64,000 nucleotides of DNA from Faecalibacter sp. LW9. GTDB taxonomy: Bacteria; Bacteroidota; Bacteroidia; Flavobacteriales; Weeksellaceae. The notes beneath the pieces were generated by a model. That model was not told where the DNA came from, did no database searches, and saw nothing but the letters and a program-made list of their open reading frames with translations. The DNA lies in assembly GCF_034661295.1 (NCBI RefSeq), contig NZ_CP141062.1, forward strand, positions 1,426,001-1,490,000. The letters run 5' to 3'. Positions 8,547 through 17,018 of the stretch are shown here, piece after piece. The translations under genes and the position numbers were made by a program. Numbering within the stretch: the stretch's first letter is position 1; the number at the start of each line of letters is the position of its first letter.

Positions 8547-9227
8547 ATGATTAAAGCAACGAATATTGTCAAAAAATACGGTGATTTGGAAGTTCTTAAG
8601 GGAGTTTCGTTAGAAATCGCTGAACGAGAAGTAGTTTCGATTGTTGGAGCTTCAGGTGCAGGTAAAACTACATTATTACAAATATTAGGAACTTTAGAAA
8701 AAAGTTCTGAACCAAAACAACATCAGACTGAAATTTTAATAAATGGTCAGGATGTGACAAAATTATCGGATCGAGAATTATCCAAATTCAGAAATGAAAA
8801 TATCGGATTTATTTTCCAATTTCATCAATTATTGCCTGAGTTTAATGCCTTAGAAAATATTTGTATTCCCGCGTTTATACGTAAGACGAATAAAGCAGAG
8901 GCGGAAAAACGTGCGAAAGAATTGATGCAGTATTTAGGATTGTCTCATCGTTTGACTCATAAACCAAATCAACTTTCAGGAGGAGAACAGCAGCGTGTAG
9001 CTGTAGCTCGTGCATTAATTAATCAACCAAAAGTTGTTTTTGCTGATGAACCTTCTGGAAATTTAGATTCTAAAAATGCAGAAGAACTACATGATTTGTT
9101 TTTTAAATTACGTGAAGAATTCGGACAAACTTTTGTGATTGTAACACACAATGAAGAATTAGCGGGACTAACAGATCGCAAATTGGTGATGCATGATGGT
9201 TTTTTTCAATCTGAAAGTATTCGATAA
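8547..9227 (+). CDS. ABC transporter ATP-binding protein, LolD-like
   Basis: The 226-residue ATPase has Walker [10 protein letters not shown] at 34-42, the Q-loop in [10 protein letters not shown], signature LSGGEQQR, Walker [14 protein letters not shown] and the switch His in [14 protein letters not shown] and EPSGNLD are characteristic of the LolD/MacB ATPase group, which drives lipoprotein release or other mechanotransmission ABC systems. No permease gene is adjacent, so the partner (LolCE or MacB-like) must be elsewhere. It is directly followed by TIGR02757 with no gap. Confidence 0.88.
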   Translation: MIKATNIVKKYGDLEVLKGVSLEIAEREVVSIVGASGAGKTTLLQILGTLEKSSEPKQHQTEILINGQDVTKLSDRELSKFRNENIGFIFQFHQLLPEFNALENICIPAFIRKTNKAEAEKRAKELMQYLGLSHRLTHKPNQLSGGEQQRVAVARALINQPKVVFADEPSGNLDSKNAEELHDLFFKLREEFGQTFVIVTHNEELAGLTDRKLVMHDGFFQSESIR

Positions 9228-9992
9228 ATGACGGCTAAAGAGTTAAAAGATTTTTTAGACGAAAAAGTTTATCAATACAACACATTAGAATTTATTGATA
9301 CGGATCCTGTCCAAATACCGCATTTATTTCACTTGAAAGAAGATCAGGAAATTGCTGGATTTCTAGCTTCAACAATTGCTTGGGGAAATCGAAAAATGAT
9401 TATTAACAATGCGCATAAAATGATGAATTTGATGGGGAATTCGCCATTTGATTTTGTAATGAATCATTCGAATCATGATTTAGATAAATTCGATGGGTTT
9501 GTACATCGAACATTTAATGCAGAAGATTTTAAATACTTTGTTATAAGCTTAAAAAACATTTATCAAAATCATGACGGATTAGAGGGGGTATTCACGAAAT
9601 ATCAATCCGAAGACTCGATGCAAGAAGCGATCTCAAAATTAAAAACCATATTCTTTGAAATAGATCCTTTAGAGCGTACGAAAAAACATGTATCAGATCC
9701 ATTAAATAATTCGGCTGCAAAGCGAATTAACATGTTTTTACGTTGGATGGTAAGGAATGACGCTAATGGTGTAGATTTAGGATTATGGAAATCAATTTCT
9801 ACTTCAAAATTATCTTGCCCTTTAGATGTACATTCTGGAAATGTAGCTCGTAAATTAGGATTATTGAAAAGGAAACAAAATGATGCGAAAGCATTAAAAG
9901 AGTTGGATATTCAATTAAGAATATTGGATGCAAATGATCCCGTGAAGTACGATTTTGCATTGTTCGGACTAGGAGTTTTTGAAGGATTTTAG
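9228..9992 (+). CDS. TIGR02757 family protein of unknown function
   Basis: The 254-residue soluble protein matches the TIGR02757 family as I recall it from Bacteroidota. Recognisable segments are FLASTIAWGNRKMIINNAHKM, FVHRTFNAEDFKYF, NMFLRWMVRND and LDVHSGNVARKLGLLKRKQND. Its helical pattern and the last segment recall HhH-type DNA glycosylases, but this is only a weak resemblance. The ATG immediately follows the stop of the LolD-like gene, so the two are translationally coupled. Confidence 0.8.
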   Translation: MTAKELKDFLDEKVYQYNTLEFIDTDPVQIPHLFHLKEDQEIAGFLASTIAWGNRKMIINNAHKMMNLMGNSPFDFVMNHSNHDLDKFDGFVHRTFNAEDFKYFVISLKNIYQNHDGLEGVFTKYQSEDSMQEAISKLKTIFFEIDPLERTKKHVSDPLNNSAAKRINMFLRWMVRNDANGVDLGLWKSISTSKLSCPLDVHSGNVARKLGLLKRKQNDAKALKELDIQLRILDANDPVKYDFALFGLGVFEGF

Positions 9993-10057
9993 AAGAGGTG
10001 GTATAAAATTTGCAGCCCATTGAAAGAAAAATTATAGTAAGATTAAGGAGTAGTAGC

Positions 10058-10636
10058 ATGTTGAGTATATTAGTAGGAGAAAAGTTTAAAGAATTAACAT
10101 TAGAAGGGAATCAAAAAAGTAGATACGCAATATCCAACTATGGAAGATTAATCCGATTTACAGAGAATTTTGAAGACGGTCATTTACTGAAAGGTTCTGA
10201 AACGAATGGATACAAGGTGTTTCGATACAAATCAGTAGAAAATGGTAAAACAAAAAATTACTCAAAAATGTTTTCTCGAATGGTTGCTGAAAACTTTTTA
10301 CCTGAACCATCAGCAGAGCAAACATACTTACTTCATAAAGACTATAAAAAAGATAATTGTCAAGCAACAAATCTATTTTGGGCGACAAAAGAAGAATTTA
10401 CCAATCATTTTATGAATAGTCCTTTGTATGAAGAAGGGAAAATAAAATCGCAGAATACGCGAAAGAAAATGGATGGGAATAAATTAACTTCTACACAAGT
10501 CATACGAATCAAAAAAATGATCAATGATCCCAATCGTAAGACACGATTAAAAATTATTGCGAAGCAATTTGGGATAAGTGAAATGCAATTGTATCGTATT
10601 AAATCCGGAGAAAATTGGGGACATATAGAAGTTTAA
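10058..10636 (+). CDS. NUMOD4/HNH-type DNA-binding protein
   Basis: From the ATG at 10058 the protein has 192 residues; an AAGGAG 7 nt upstream, rare here, marks this start over an upstream in-frame TTG. Residues about 5-45 (GEKFKELTLEGN..YAISNYGRLIRF) match the NUMOD4 module of homing endonucleases. Residues 105-125 (LLHKDYKKDNCQATNLFWAT) look like a degenerate HNH motif with His, Asp and the two Asn positions. The C-terminal 45 residues (IKKMINDPNRKTRLKIIAKQFGISEMQLYRI) form a helix-turn-helix. It could be a domesticated or active homing-type nuclease; no intron, intein or phage gene is nearby. Confidence 0.72.
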   Translation: MLSILVGEKFKELTLEGNQKSRYAISNYGRLIRFTENFEDGHLLKGSETNGYKVFRYKSVENGKTKNYSKMFSRMVAENFLPEPSAEQTYLLHKDYKKDNCQATNLFWATKEEFTNHFMNSPLYEEGKIKSQNTRKKMDGNKLTSTQVIRIKKMINDPNRKTRLKIIAKQFGISEMQLYRIKSGENWGHIEV

Positions 10637-10645
10637 AATAAGATA

Positions 10646-10676
10646 AAGGTTAGCGCTAAAGTGTTGACCTTTTTTA
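10646..10676 (+). terminator. Intrinsic terminator after the NUMOD4 gene
   Basis: Arms AAGGTTAGC/GTGTTGACCTT form a stem of about nine pairs including G-U wobbles, followed by a T-run from 10671. Confidence 0.7.
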
Positions 10677-10726
10677 TTTCAGTTAGAGATTGTTATTTTT
10701 ACAAGAATTAATAACAAAACAATTTG

Positions 10727-11383
10727 ATGAAAGAACTTAACGGAATAAAATATATTGAACGTAAACCAACAATTGTTACAGATAAACCTCAATTATTTTT
10801 GTTGATTCATGGATATGGAAGTCATGAGGAAGACTTATTTAGTTTTGCAAATGATTTACCAGAGATAGCACATGTGATTGCTGTAAGAGCAAGGTATGAT
10901 CTAATGTATGGTGGGTATGCATGGTATGACATTAGTTTTGAAAATAATGAAAAATATATGAATACCGATCAAGCCATTGAATCGCGTGATGCACTAGTAG
11001 GGTTTATTGATCAGATTGTCGCACAAGAAAATTTAGATGCTGAAAATGTTTTCCTTGCAGGTTTCAGTCAAGGAGCAATTTTGAGTTATTCGATTGCGTT
11101 AAATTTTCCAGACAAGGTAAAAAATGTTATGATTTTAAGTGGTTATCCTGAGCATCAGATAATTGGCGACTTTGATAGAACTAATGATTTTTCAAAGTTA
11201 AATTTCTTTGTTTCTCATGGTACTGAAGATGTGATTTTGCCAATTGAAGCCGCTCGTTTGGGAGAGAATTTATTAAATGAGTTAGGGATTAAAAACGAAT
11301 ATCATGAGTATAGATCCGGACATGGAATAGTACCTCAAAATTATTTTGATTTAATAGCGTTCATTAAAAATGCCAATTCATAG
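10727..11383 (+). CDS. Alpha/beta hydrolase, phospholipase/carboxylesterase family
   Basis: This 218-residue cytoplasmic esterase-type hydrolase has the fold's LFLLIHGYGSHEEDLFSFA loop near the N-terminus, the nucleophile elbow GFSQGA (Ser), the acid region SHGTEDVILP and the catalytic His in SGHGIVP. This pattern fits the phospholipase/carboxylesterase (YpfH, acyl-protein thioesterase) family; the substrate is unknown. The ATG at 10727 is preferred to the in-frame TTG just before it. The gene is monocistronic, bounded by terminators and convergent with the Smr gene. Confidence 0.88.
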   Translation: MKELNGIKYIERKPTIVTDKPQLFLLIHGYGSHEEDLFSFANDLPEIAHVIAVRARYDLMYGGYAWYDISFENNEKYMNTDQAIESRDALVGFIDQIVAQENLDAENVFLAGFSQGAILSYSIALNFPDKVKNVMILSGYPEHQIIGDFDRTNDFSKLNFFVSHGTEDVILPIEAARLGENLLNELGIKNEYHEYRSGHGIVPQNYFDLIAFIKNANS

Positions 11384-11390
11384 AACATAA

Positions 11391-11415
11391 AAACCCAAAC
11401 ATTTTGTTTGGGTTT
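11391..11415. terminator. Bidirectional terminator between the esterase and Smr genes
   Basis: A perfect 10-bp stem (AAACCCAAAC at 11391-11400, GTTTGGGTTT at 11406-11415) with a 5-nt loop and T-rich flanks on both strands lies between two convergent stop codons. Confidence 0.88.
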
Positions 11416-11419
11416 TTGT

Positions 11420-11935
11420 TTATATATATTTGACTTCAATAGCATCTCCATGATAATCTTTAAATGATGCATCGTAAAATTCAATGTTGGTGTAACGATA
11501 TAATAGTTCAGTTAACTCTTTTTTTAATACTCCTTTACCATAACCATGAATAAGAATCAATCGGATTTGACTCTCGAGCATAGCACGTTCAATCTCATTT
11601 CGAGCTACATCTAATTGCGTTTGTAAAATTTGGGCGGTATCCAACTCCTTCCAGTTGTCTACCAAATTTTCGATATGCAAATCAACTTCTCTTGTAACGT
11701 AAGGATGACGATGTGATTTTCGGAATGTTTTAAAAACAGCTTTCGTCACTTCTTTTATTTCGATGTCTTTGTAATCATCGTAATCAATTTCAATATCTTT
11801 AATAAGATCTGATGGTAAATATTCATATTCAAAACCAAATTCATCATCAAAATAGACATAATCACCTTTTACTTTTGTAATTACTCCACTGATATCATCA
11901 TCTAAAACCTTAACTTTTTGACCAATTTTGAACAT
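11420..11935 (-). CDS. Smr domain protein (MutS2-type)
   Basis: The 171-residue protein has an N-terminal SH3-like segment (KIGQKVKVLDDDISGVITKV) and a C-terminal Smr domain. The Smr domain shows EVDLHIENL and the LIHGYGKGVLKKEL motif, as in the nuclease-like tail of MutS2. In MutS2 the Smr domain nicks nucleic acid and helps resolve collided ribosomes or suppress recombination. Here it stands alone with a short N-terminal part, a common Bacteroidota form whose job is not known. Confidence 0.85.
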   Translation of the reverse strand: MFKIGQKVKVLDDDISGVITKVKGDYVYFDDEFGFEYEYLPSDLIKDIEIDYDDYKDIEIKEVTKAVFKTFRKSHRHPYVTREVDLHIENLVDNWKELDTAQILQTQLDVARNEIERAMLESQIRLILIHGYGKGVLKKELTELLYRYTNIEFYDASFKDYHGDAIEVKYI

Positions 11936-12003
11936 GATACAAAATTAATTAAAAATTAAATATATAATCCAATAATGAGATTTAGTAATTACTAAAACAT
12001 TAG

Positions 12004-12011
12004 TATTTTTG
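12004..12011 (+). promoter_or_regulatory. Candidate -7 box of the polysaccharide operon promoter
   Basis: TATTTTTG matches TAnnTTTG, 16 nt before the first ATG of the operon. A weak TTTAG lies near the -33 position. It is the only good match upstream of the 17-gene run. Confidence 0.5.
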
Positions 12012-12027
12012 CTTAACTTAGAATCTA

Positions 12028-13218
12028 ATGAAAACAGCCCAAGCCAACAAAAAAATCAAAGTATTATTTCGTCTCCGCTCTTTAGAAATGGGAGGAGTAC
12101 CACGAGTAGTTCTTGATTTACTTCGAAATTTACCAAAAGACAAGTTCGACTTCACGCTGATGCTAAATTTATATCAGGGAGAATTGGTTAAAGATATTCC
12201 AAAGGATATAAAATTAATTGTGGTAGAAAAAGGAAAAGAGCAAATGAGTTCTAACCTTTATCTTCAAAAAATACAATTAGCCTGGAGAAGGATCAAGTTA
12301 GAAATTTATGATCGTTTTCCTTCATTATTGTATGCATTAAAAGTTCCAGAAAAATATGATATAGAGGTTTCTCCAGGATATGCCGAATTCGATATGGTAT
12401 TAAACTCACCGAATAAGAAATCCCGTAAAATAGGTTGGTTTCATTCTGATGTTGGATATGATAAAGATAAAAATCGTGTATTGAGTAGAATTGAAAAAAT
12501 GAAACGTTTTGATTTCATGATTTTTGGATCTAAGCAAACACGACAAGTAATTGATGATCTATATCAAGTAACTTATCCTAAAAGTACAGTTATCTATAAT
12601 GTGATAAAAATCAAAGAAATCTTACCGAAAGCAGATTTATTTGATTATAATTATAATACTGATTTGCCTGTTTTCTCATCGATGGGGCGATTACATACAC
12701 GTAAGGGATATCATACCTTAATGAAAGTACATAAACGATTATTAGATGATGGGTATCAACATAAGATAGCTGTAATAGGAGGAGGAAGTGAAATGAACAA
12801 TTTGATTCAGCAACGGAAAGAATTAAATGTGGAAGAATCATTTTTATTGTTAGACACTCAAACTAATCCTTATCCTTATATCAAAGCGTCTGATTATTTT
12901 ATTTTACCTACGCAATCCGAATCATATCCATTAGTAATTGGAGAGGTAATGTGTATGAACAAACCTATTATCTCTACAAATGTTGGTGGAATTTCTGAAA
13001 TGATAGAAGATGGTGTTGATGGTATTTTAATACAGTATAATGAAGATGAAATGTATGAAGCTATGAAATCATTTTTAACTCATCCTGAATTGGTTGAAAA
13101 AATTATTGATGGAACATTAAATGCACCACAAAAATTTGATGAGAATGAAATTTATCGTCAAATAACAGCAGTTTTCGAACAACAATATCAACTAAAACTA
13201 GAAAATGAGAGAAGCTAA
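12028..13218 (+). CDS. Glycosyltransferase family 4
   Basis: The 396-residue GT4 (GT-B fold) transferase is the first gene of the polysaccharide operon. It has the N-terminal motif FRLRSLEMGGVPRVVLDLL, a central donor-domain start (FSSMGRLHTRKGYHTLMKVHKRLL) and the nucleotide-sugar EX7E region (SESYPLVIGEVMCMNKPII). It would act on the cytoplasmic side of the membrane, adding a sugar to a lipid-linked intermediate. It is clearly paralogous to the GT4 at 19143. Its end overlaps the next gene by 14 nt. Confidence 0.92.
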   Translation: MKTAQANKKIKVLFRLRSLEMGGVPRVVLDLLRNLPKDKFDFTLMLNLYQGELVKDIPKDIKLIVVEKGKEQMSSNLYLQKIQLAWRRIKLEIYDRFPSLLYALKVPEKYDIEVSPGYAEFDMVLNSPNKKSRKIGWFHSDVGYDKDKNRVLSRIEKMKRFDFMIFGSKQTRQVIDDLYQVTYPKSTVIYNVIKIKEILPKADLFDYNYNTDLPVFSSMGRLHTRKGYHTLMKVHKRLLDDGYQHKIAVIGGGSEMNNLIQQRKELNVEESFLLLDTQTNPYPYIKASDYFILPTQSESYPLVIGEVMCMNKPIISTNVGGISEMIEDGVDGILIQYNEDEMYEAMKSFLTHPELVEKIIDGTLNAPQKFDENEIYRQITAVFEQQYQLKLENERS

Positions 13219-14107
13219 AATCACTATAGTAACTCCTACATTTAATCGTGCACATACATTAACAAGAGTTTATGATTCATTAAAAAATCAAACGTTTAAA
13301 GATTTTAAATGGATTATTATGGATGATGGATCGACAGATAGTACAAAAGAGTTGGTGCAAACGTTCATAGAAGAGAAAATAATTGATATTGAATATTATT
13401 GGAATAATAACGCAAAAAAATTTTATACCGTATTTGAAGGGATTAAAAAAGTAAAATCACCATATTTTACAATTTTAGATTCAGATGACGCATATATCAT
13501 TGAGGCGTTGGAGAAAATGTATAATGTGATTTCTCAATTAGATGAATCATATATTTCAGCAACCTTTAATTCCCAATTTCCGAACGGTGAACTAGTAGGA
13601 ACATTATTTCCAAACAATTTTTCAGGCTCTATTTTGGAGATGAGATATAAATACAAAGTCAGAGGAGATAAGCACACAATTTTTTGTACATCAAAATATT
13701 TAGATTATCTGAAAAAATTTGATTACGAAATGTTTAAAGGGAAATATGCACCACAAAAAATATTTTTTAATCAATATGACGGAAATGGAGAGAAATCTAA
13801 GTTTGTCAATGATAAAATCAGAATTTACTATCAAGACGAAAATGATTTAGCTTCAATGTCTAATGATCGTGTAAAACCTTCATCTTACTTAGGATTAATG
13901 GAAGGTCATAAATCGTTTTTAAATTCATACAGAAACCAATTATGGAAGTATCCCAAAGCATTAATAAGAAATTTAATAGGGTATCAAGTATATTCGATTT
14001 TAAATAAAAGAAACCTGTGTGTGATTAATAAAGAGTTAAAATCATTTAAACTTTTGTCGATTATTATATATCCTTTGAGCCTAACTTATACCAAAATAAA
14101 AGCCTAA
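13205..14107 (+). CDS. Glycosyltransferase family 2
   Basis: This 300-residue GT2 (GT-A fold) transferase begins with ITIVTPTFNRAHTLTRVYDSL, has WIIMDDGSTDSTKELV and the metal-binding DSDDAY in FTILDSDDAY. The C-terminal third has no clear membrane segment, so it is probably a peripheral cytoplasmic enzyme. Start and stop overlap or abut the neighbours, showing translational coupling. Donor and acceptor cannot be read from sequence. Confidence 0.92.
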   Translation: MREAKITIVTPTFNRAHTLTRVYDSLKNQTFKDFKWIIMDDGSTDSTKELVQTFIEEKIIDIEYYWNNNAKKFYTVFEGIKKVKSPYFTILDSDDAYIIEALEKMYNVISQLDESYISATFNSQFPNGELVGTLFPNNFSGSILEMRYKYKVRGDKHTIFCTSKYLDYLKKFDYEMFKGKYAPQKIFFNQYDGNGEKSKFVNDKIRIYYQDENDLASMSNDRVKPSSYLGLMEGHKSFLNSYRNQLWKYPKALIRNLIGYQVYSILNKRNLCVINKELKSFKLLSIIIYPLSLTYTKIKA

Positions 14108-14977
14108 ATGAACCAATACCTAAAACTTATAAGAGTAAAACAATGGGTTAAAAATTTATTCGTTTTTATCCCTGTTTTTTTCTCAGGTCATTTCTTTCAT
14201 ACCGATTTAGTCTTTCAATCGTTTTTAGGATTTATTCTATTTAGTTTTGTAGCGAGTAGTATTTACATTGTTAATGATTATGTAGATATCGAAAAAGATA
14301 AAAGACATCCTGAGAAAAAGTTTAGACCATTAGCTGCCGGAACAGTTTCTAAGTCCAATGCGAAAGTACTATTCACTTCTCTAGTAGGTATATCATTGAT
14401 TGGGACAGTTTTGTTAGACAATTATAAAGTCGGGATAATTTTATTGGCATATTTTTTATTAAACATTGCTTACTCGTTTAAATTAAAACAAATTGCTATC
14501 CTTGATGTCATGATTATTGCCACAGGATTTTTGATGAGGGTTTTTGTCGGGGGGTATATCACTGGAATTGTGATTTCAGACTGGACGATCTTACTTATTT
14601 TTACATTAGCTTTAATTTTAGCGCTAGGGAAAAGAAGAGGTGAATTAATTAATAGCGAGTTAACGGGGGAAACTCGAAAATCTTTGGATGGATATAATGA
14701 ACCTTTTGTTAATGCTGCACTAGTTATTACATGTACTGTAACCATTGTATGTTATTTAATGTTTATTCTTTCGACAGAAACTCAACTTAAATTTCATCAT
14801 TACATCATCTATACTTTTGTATTCGTATTTGCGGGGGTTCTACGGTATTTGCAACAAACATTTGTATTTCAGAGAACAGAATCACCAACCAAATTAATAT
14901 TTAAAGATGTTTTTCTTCAAATCTTAATTGTGATGTGGGGAATTTCCTATTTCTTACTAATTTATTTTAAATCATGA
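14108..14977 (+). CDS. Polyprenyl-phosphate phosphoribosyltransferase (UbiA family, DPPR synthase type)
   Basis: The 289-residue UbiA-superfamily membrane enzyme resembles mycobacterial Rv3806c, which makes decaprenylphosphoryl-5-phosphoribose from PRPP and polyprenyl phosphate, the first step of arabinose-lipid donor synthesis. The opening LIRVKQWVKNLFVFIPVFFS and the metal/diphosphate site NDYVDIEKDKRHPEKKFRPLAAG are diagnostic, with about eight membrane segments. The next three genes encode the remaining steps of the same pathway, which strongly supports the call. It follows the GT2 gene with no gap. Its TGA stop overlaps the next ATG (ATGA). Confidence 0.9.
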   Translation: MNQYLKLIRVKQWVKNLFVFIPVFFSGHFFHTDLVFQSFLGFILFSFVASSIYIVNDYVDIEKDKRHPEKKFRPLAAGTVSKSNAKVLFTSLVGISLIGTVLLDNYKVGIILLAYFLLNIAYSFKLKQIAILDVMIIATGFLMRVFVGGYITGIVISDWTILLIFTLALILALGKRRGELINSELTGETRKSLDGYNEPFVNAALVITCTVTIVCYLMFILSTETQLKFHHYIIYTFVFVFAGVLRYLQQTFVFQRTESPTKLIFKDVFLQILIVMWGISYFLLIYFKS

Positions 14978-16284
14978 GAATCAATAAATCAAAAAATATA
15001 GCCAATTGGGGATTGTATCCTTCGATTCGTACGAATGAATATGAACCTCAATCTATAGAAGAATTTAAAGAAGCTATAGCATCAACAAATAAATTAATTG
15101 CCAGAGGAAATGGGAGATGTTATGGAGATGCTTCATTACAAAACGATGTTGTATCCACTCGTCGATGGAATAAATTTATCGAATTTGATCGTGAGCGTGG
15201 ATACATCGAAGTGGAAGCGGGTGTATTATTATCGGATATTTTAGAAGTATCTGTCCCAGCAGGTTACTTTATAACTGTAACACCGGGTACCAAGTTTATC
15301 ACGGTGGGAGGGGCTATTGCTTCAGATGTACATGGTAAGAATCATCATGTGGATGGATGTTTTTCAGAACATGTTGTCTATTTTGATTTAATGATCGAGA
15401 ATGGAGAAGTTTTAAGATGTTCTCGTGACATGAATGCTGATTTATTTTGGTCGACGATTGGAGGAATGGGGCTTACAGGAGTTATTTTATCGGCTCGATT
15501 TTTATTAACAAAAATTGAAACAGCTTATATCAGAAATGAAGCCATCCAAGCTAAAAACCTCGATGAAATCTTTCAATTGTTTGAGGAATCTGAATCATGG
15601 ACTTACACAGTAGCATGGTTAGATTGTTTGCAAAAAGGAGAAGCTTTAGGGAAATCGATTATGTTGCGTGGAGAACATGCTACATTGGATGAGGTTCCCG
15701 AGAAAATAAAGAAGAATCCATTAAAAATTAAAAAGAAACCAAAACTTAATATTCCATTCTTCTTTCCCAACTTTGTTTTAAATCCATGGTCAATTAAAAT
15801 TTTTAATTGGCTGTACTTTAATAAACAAGTGAAGAAGCATGTCCAAAATTTTGTGGATTATGATCAATTCTTCTATCCATTGGACATGGTGCATAATTGG
15901 AATCGAATTTATGGAAAGAGTGGATTTATTCAATACCAATTTGTGATTCCAAAAGAAAACGGGTTAGAAGGAATGAGAGAAATTCTTCGAACAATTGCAG
16001 AGAGTGGAAATGGCTCGTTCTTAGTTGTTCTAAAATTATTTGGAGAAAATAATCCCAAAGCATACAATTCTTTTCCAAAGCCTGGATACACTTTAGCGCT
16101 AGATTTTAAAGTGAATAAGGGTTTGAAAAAGTTAATTGAGAATTTAGACTTAATTGTTGAAGCATTTGGAGGAAGAATTTATCGTACCAAAGATGCGATG
16201 TCTAAACCTAGCTTAACGGATTATTTAAAAAATACAGATTCATCTAAATTTGAATCTTTACAAAACGAACGTATAAATCGATAG
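14974..16284 (+). CDS. dprE1: DprE1-like polyprenylphosphoryl-ribose 2'-oxidase (FAD)
   Basis: The 436-residue flavoprotein resembles DprE1, which oxidises polyprenylphosphoryl-beta-D-ribose at C2 as the first half of epimerisation to arabinose. The FAD-binding segment RGNGRCYGDASL and the substrate-side block GGAIASDVHGKNHHVDGCF, with the His at DVHGKNHH, match DprE1 closely. LFWSTIGGMGLTGVI follows. At the position of Mycobacterium Cys387 (GWNICVDF) this protein has Ala375 (GYTLALDF). The gene overlaps the UbiA-family gene by 4 nt and is followed by the DprE2-like gene after 8 nt. Confidence 0.9.
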   Translation: MRINKSKNIANWGLYPSIRTNEYEPQSIEEFKEAIASTNKLIARGNGRCYGDASLQNDVVSTRRWNKFIEFDRERGYIEVEAGVLLSDILEVSVPAGYFITVTPGTKFITVGGAIASDVHGKNHHVDGCFSEHVVYFDLMIENGEVLRCSRDMNADLFWSTIGGMGLTGVILSARFLLTKIETAYIRNEAIQAKNLDEIFQLFEESESWTYTVAWLDCLQKGEALGKSIMLRGEHATLDEVPEKIKKNPLKIKKKPKLNIPFFFPNFVLNPWSIKIFNWLYFNKQVKKHVQNFVDYDQFFYPLDMVHNWNRIYGKSGFIQYQFVIPKENGLEGMREILRTIAESGNGSFLVVLKLFGENNPKAYNSFPKPGYTLALDFKVNKGLKKLIENLDLIVEAFGGRIYRTKDAMSKPSLTDYLKNTDSSKFESLQNERINR

Positions 16285-16292
16285 AAAAGAAA

Positions 16293-17018
16293 ATGATTGT
16301 ATTAGGAAGTAACTCAGATATCTCTCAGGCATTTGTAGAGAAAGTGTTGAAAGAAGGACAACGTTTTCCATTAGTGTATTTATTTACATCGAATGTGGAT
16401 AAAACGATGAAATTAGCTCGACACATTGAAGCAAAATATGATCAGAAATGCGAAATAGTTGAATTTGATTTAACGAAAAATAATAATTTCGATGCCATTG
16501 CACATGTTGAATCTGATTTATTGTTCTGTGCATCTGGGTTTTTAGGAAAAAATTCAGAAGAAGGATTATATGATTTGAATAATACAATACGAATTGTTGA
16601 AATTAATTATTCAAAATTAATTCACTTAATCAACTTCTTTGCTCAAAAAATGGAAGTAAAGGGTAAAGGTACCATCATTGCATTAAGTTCTGTAGCTGGT
16701 GAAAGAGGAAGACAAAGCAATTTTATCTACGGATCAGCCAAAGCAGGTTTCACGGCATATTTATCAGGACTAAGAAACTATTTGTATCATAAGAAAGTGC
16801 ATGTCATGACAGTGATACCAGGTTTTATGGATACAGAAATGACAGCTGATATCCAAACACCAAAACCTTTGACTGCTCAACCAGCTCAAGCGGCAAATAT
16901 TATATATAAAGCATATAAAAAGAAACGTAATATAGTGTATGTAACTTTTGTATGGTGGGGAATTATGATGATTATTCGTAATATTCCTGAATTTATTTTT
17001 AAAAAATTAAAAATGTAA
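16293..17018 (+). CDS. dprE2: DprE2-like short-chain dehydrogenase
   Basis: This 241-residue SDR has the nucleotide-binding start IVLGSNSDISQAF (GxNSDI replaces the usual GxxxGIG, as in DprE2), the catalytic Ser in ALSSVAG and the YxxxK pair in YGSAKAG. With the preceding DprE1-like protein it would reduce the keto intermediate to polyprenylphosphoryl-arabinose using NAD(P)H. The C-terminal 30 residues are hydrophobic and basic and may hold it at the membrane. It overlaps the HAD gene by one nucleotide (TAATG). Confidence 0.87.
   Translation: MIVLGSNSDISQAFVEKVLKEGQRFPLVYLFTSNVDKTMKLARHIEAKYDQKCEIVEFDLTKNNNFDAIAHVESDLLFCASGFLGKNSEEGLYDLNNTIRIVEINYSKLIHLINFFAQKMEVKGKGTIIALSSVAGERGRQSNFIYGSAKAGFTAYLSGLRNYLYHKKVHVMTVIPGFMDTEMTADIQTPKPLTAQPAQAANIIYKAYKKKRNIVYVTFVWWGIMMIIRNIPEFIFKKLKM

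Noticed and set aside
10058-10636. Prophage or mobile intron remnant around the NUMOD4-type gene
   Set aside because: No phage, recombinase, intron or intein sequence is adjacent and neither flanking gene is interrupted.
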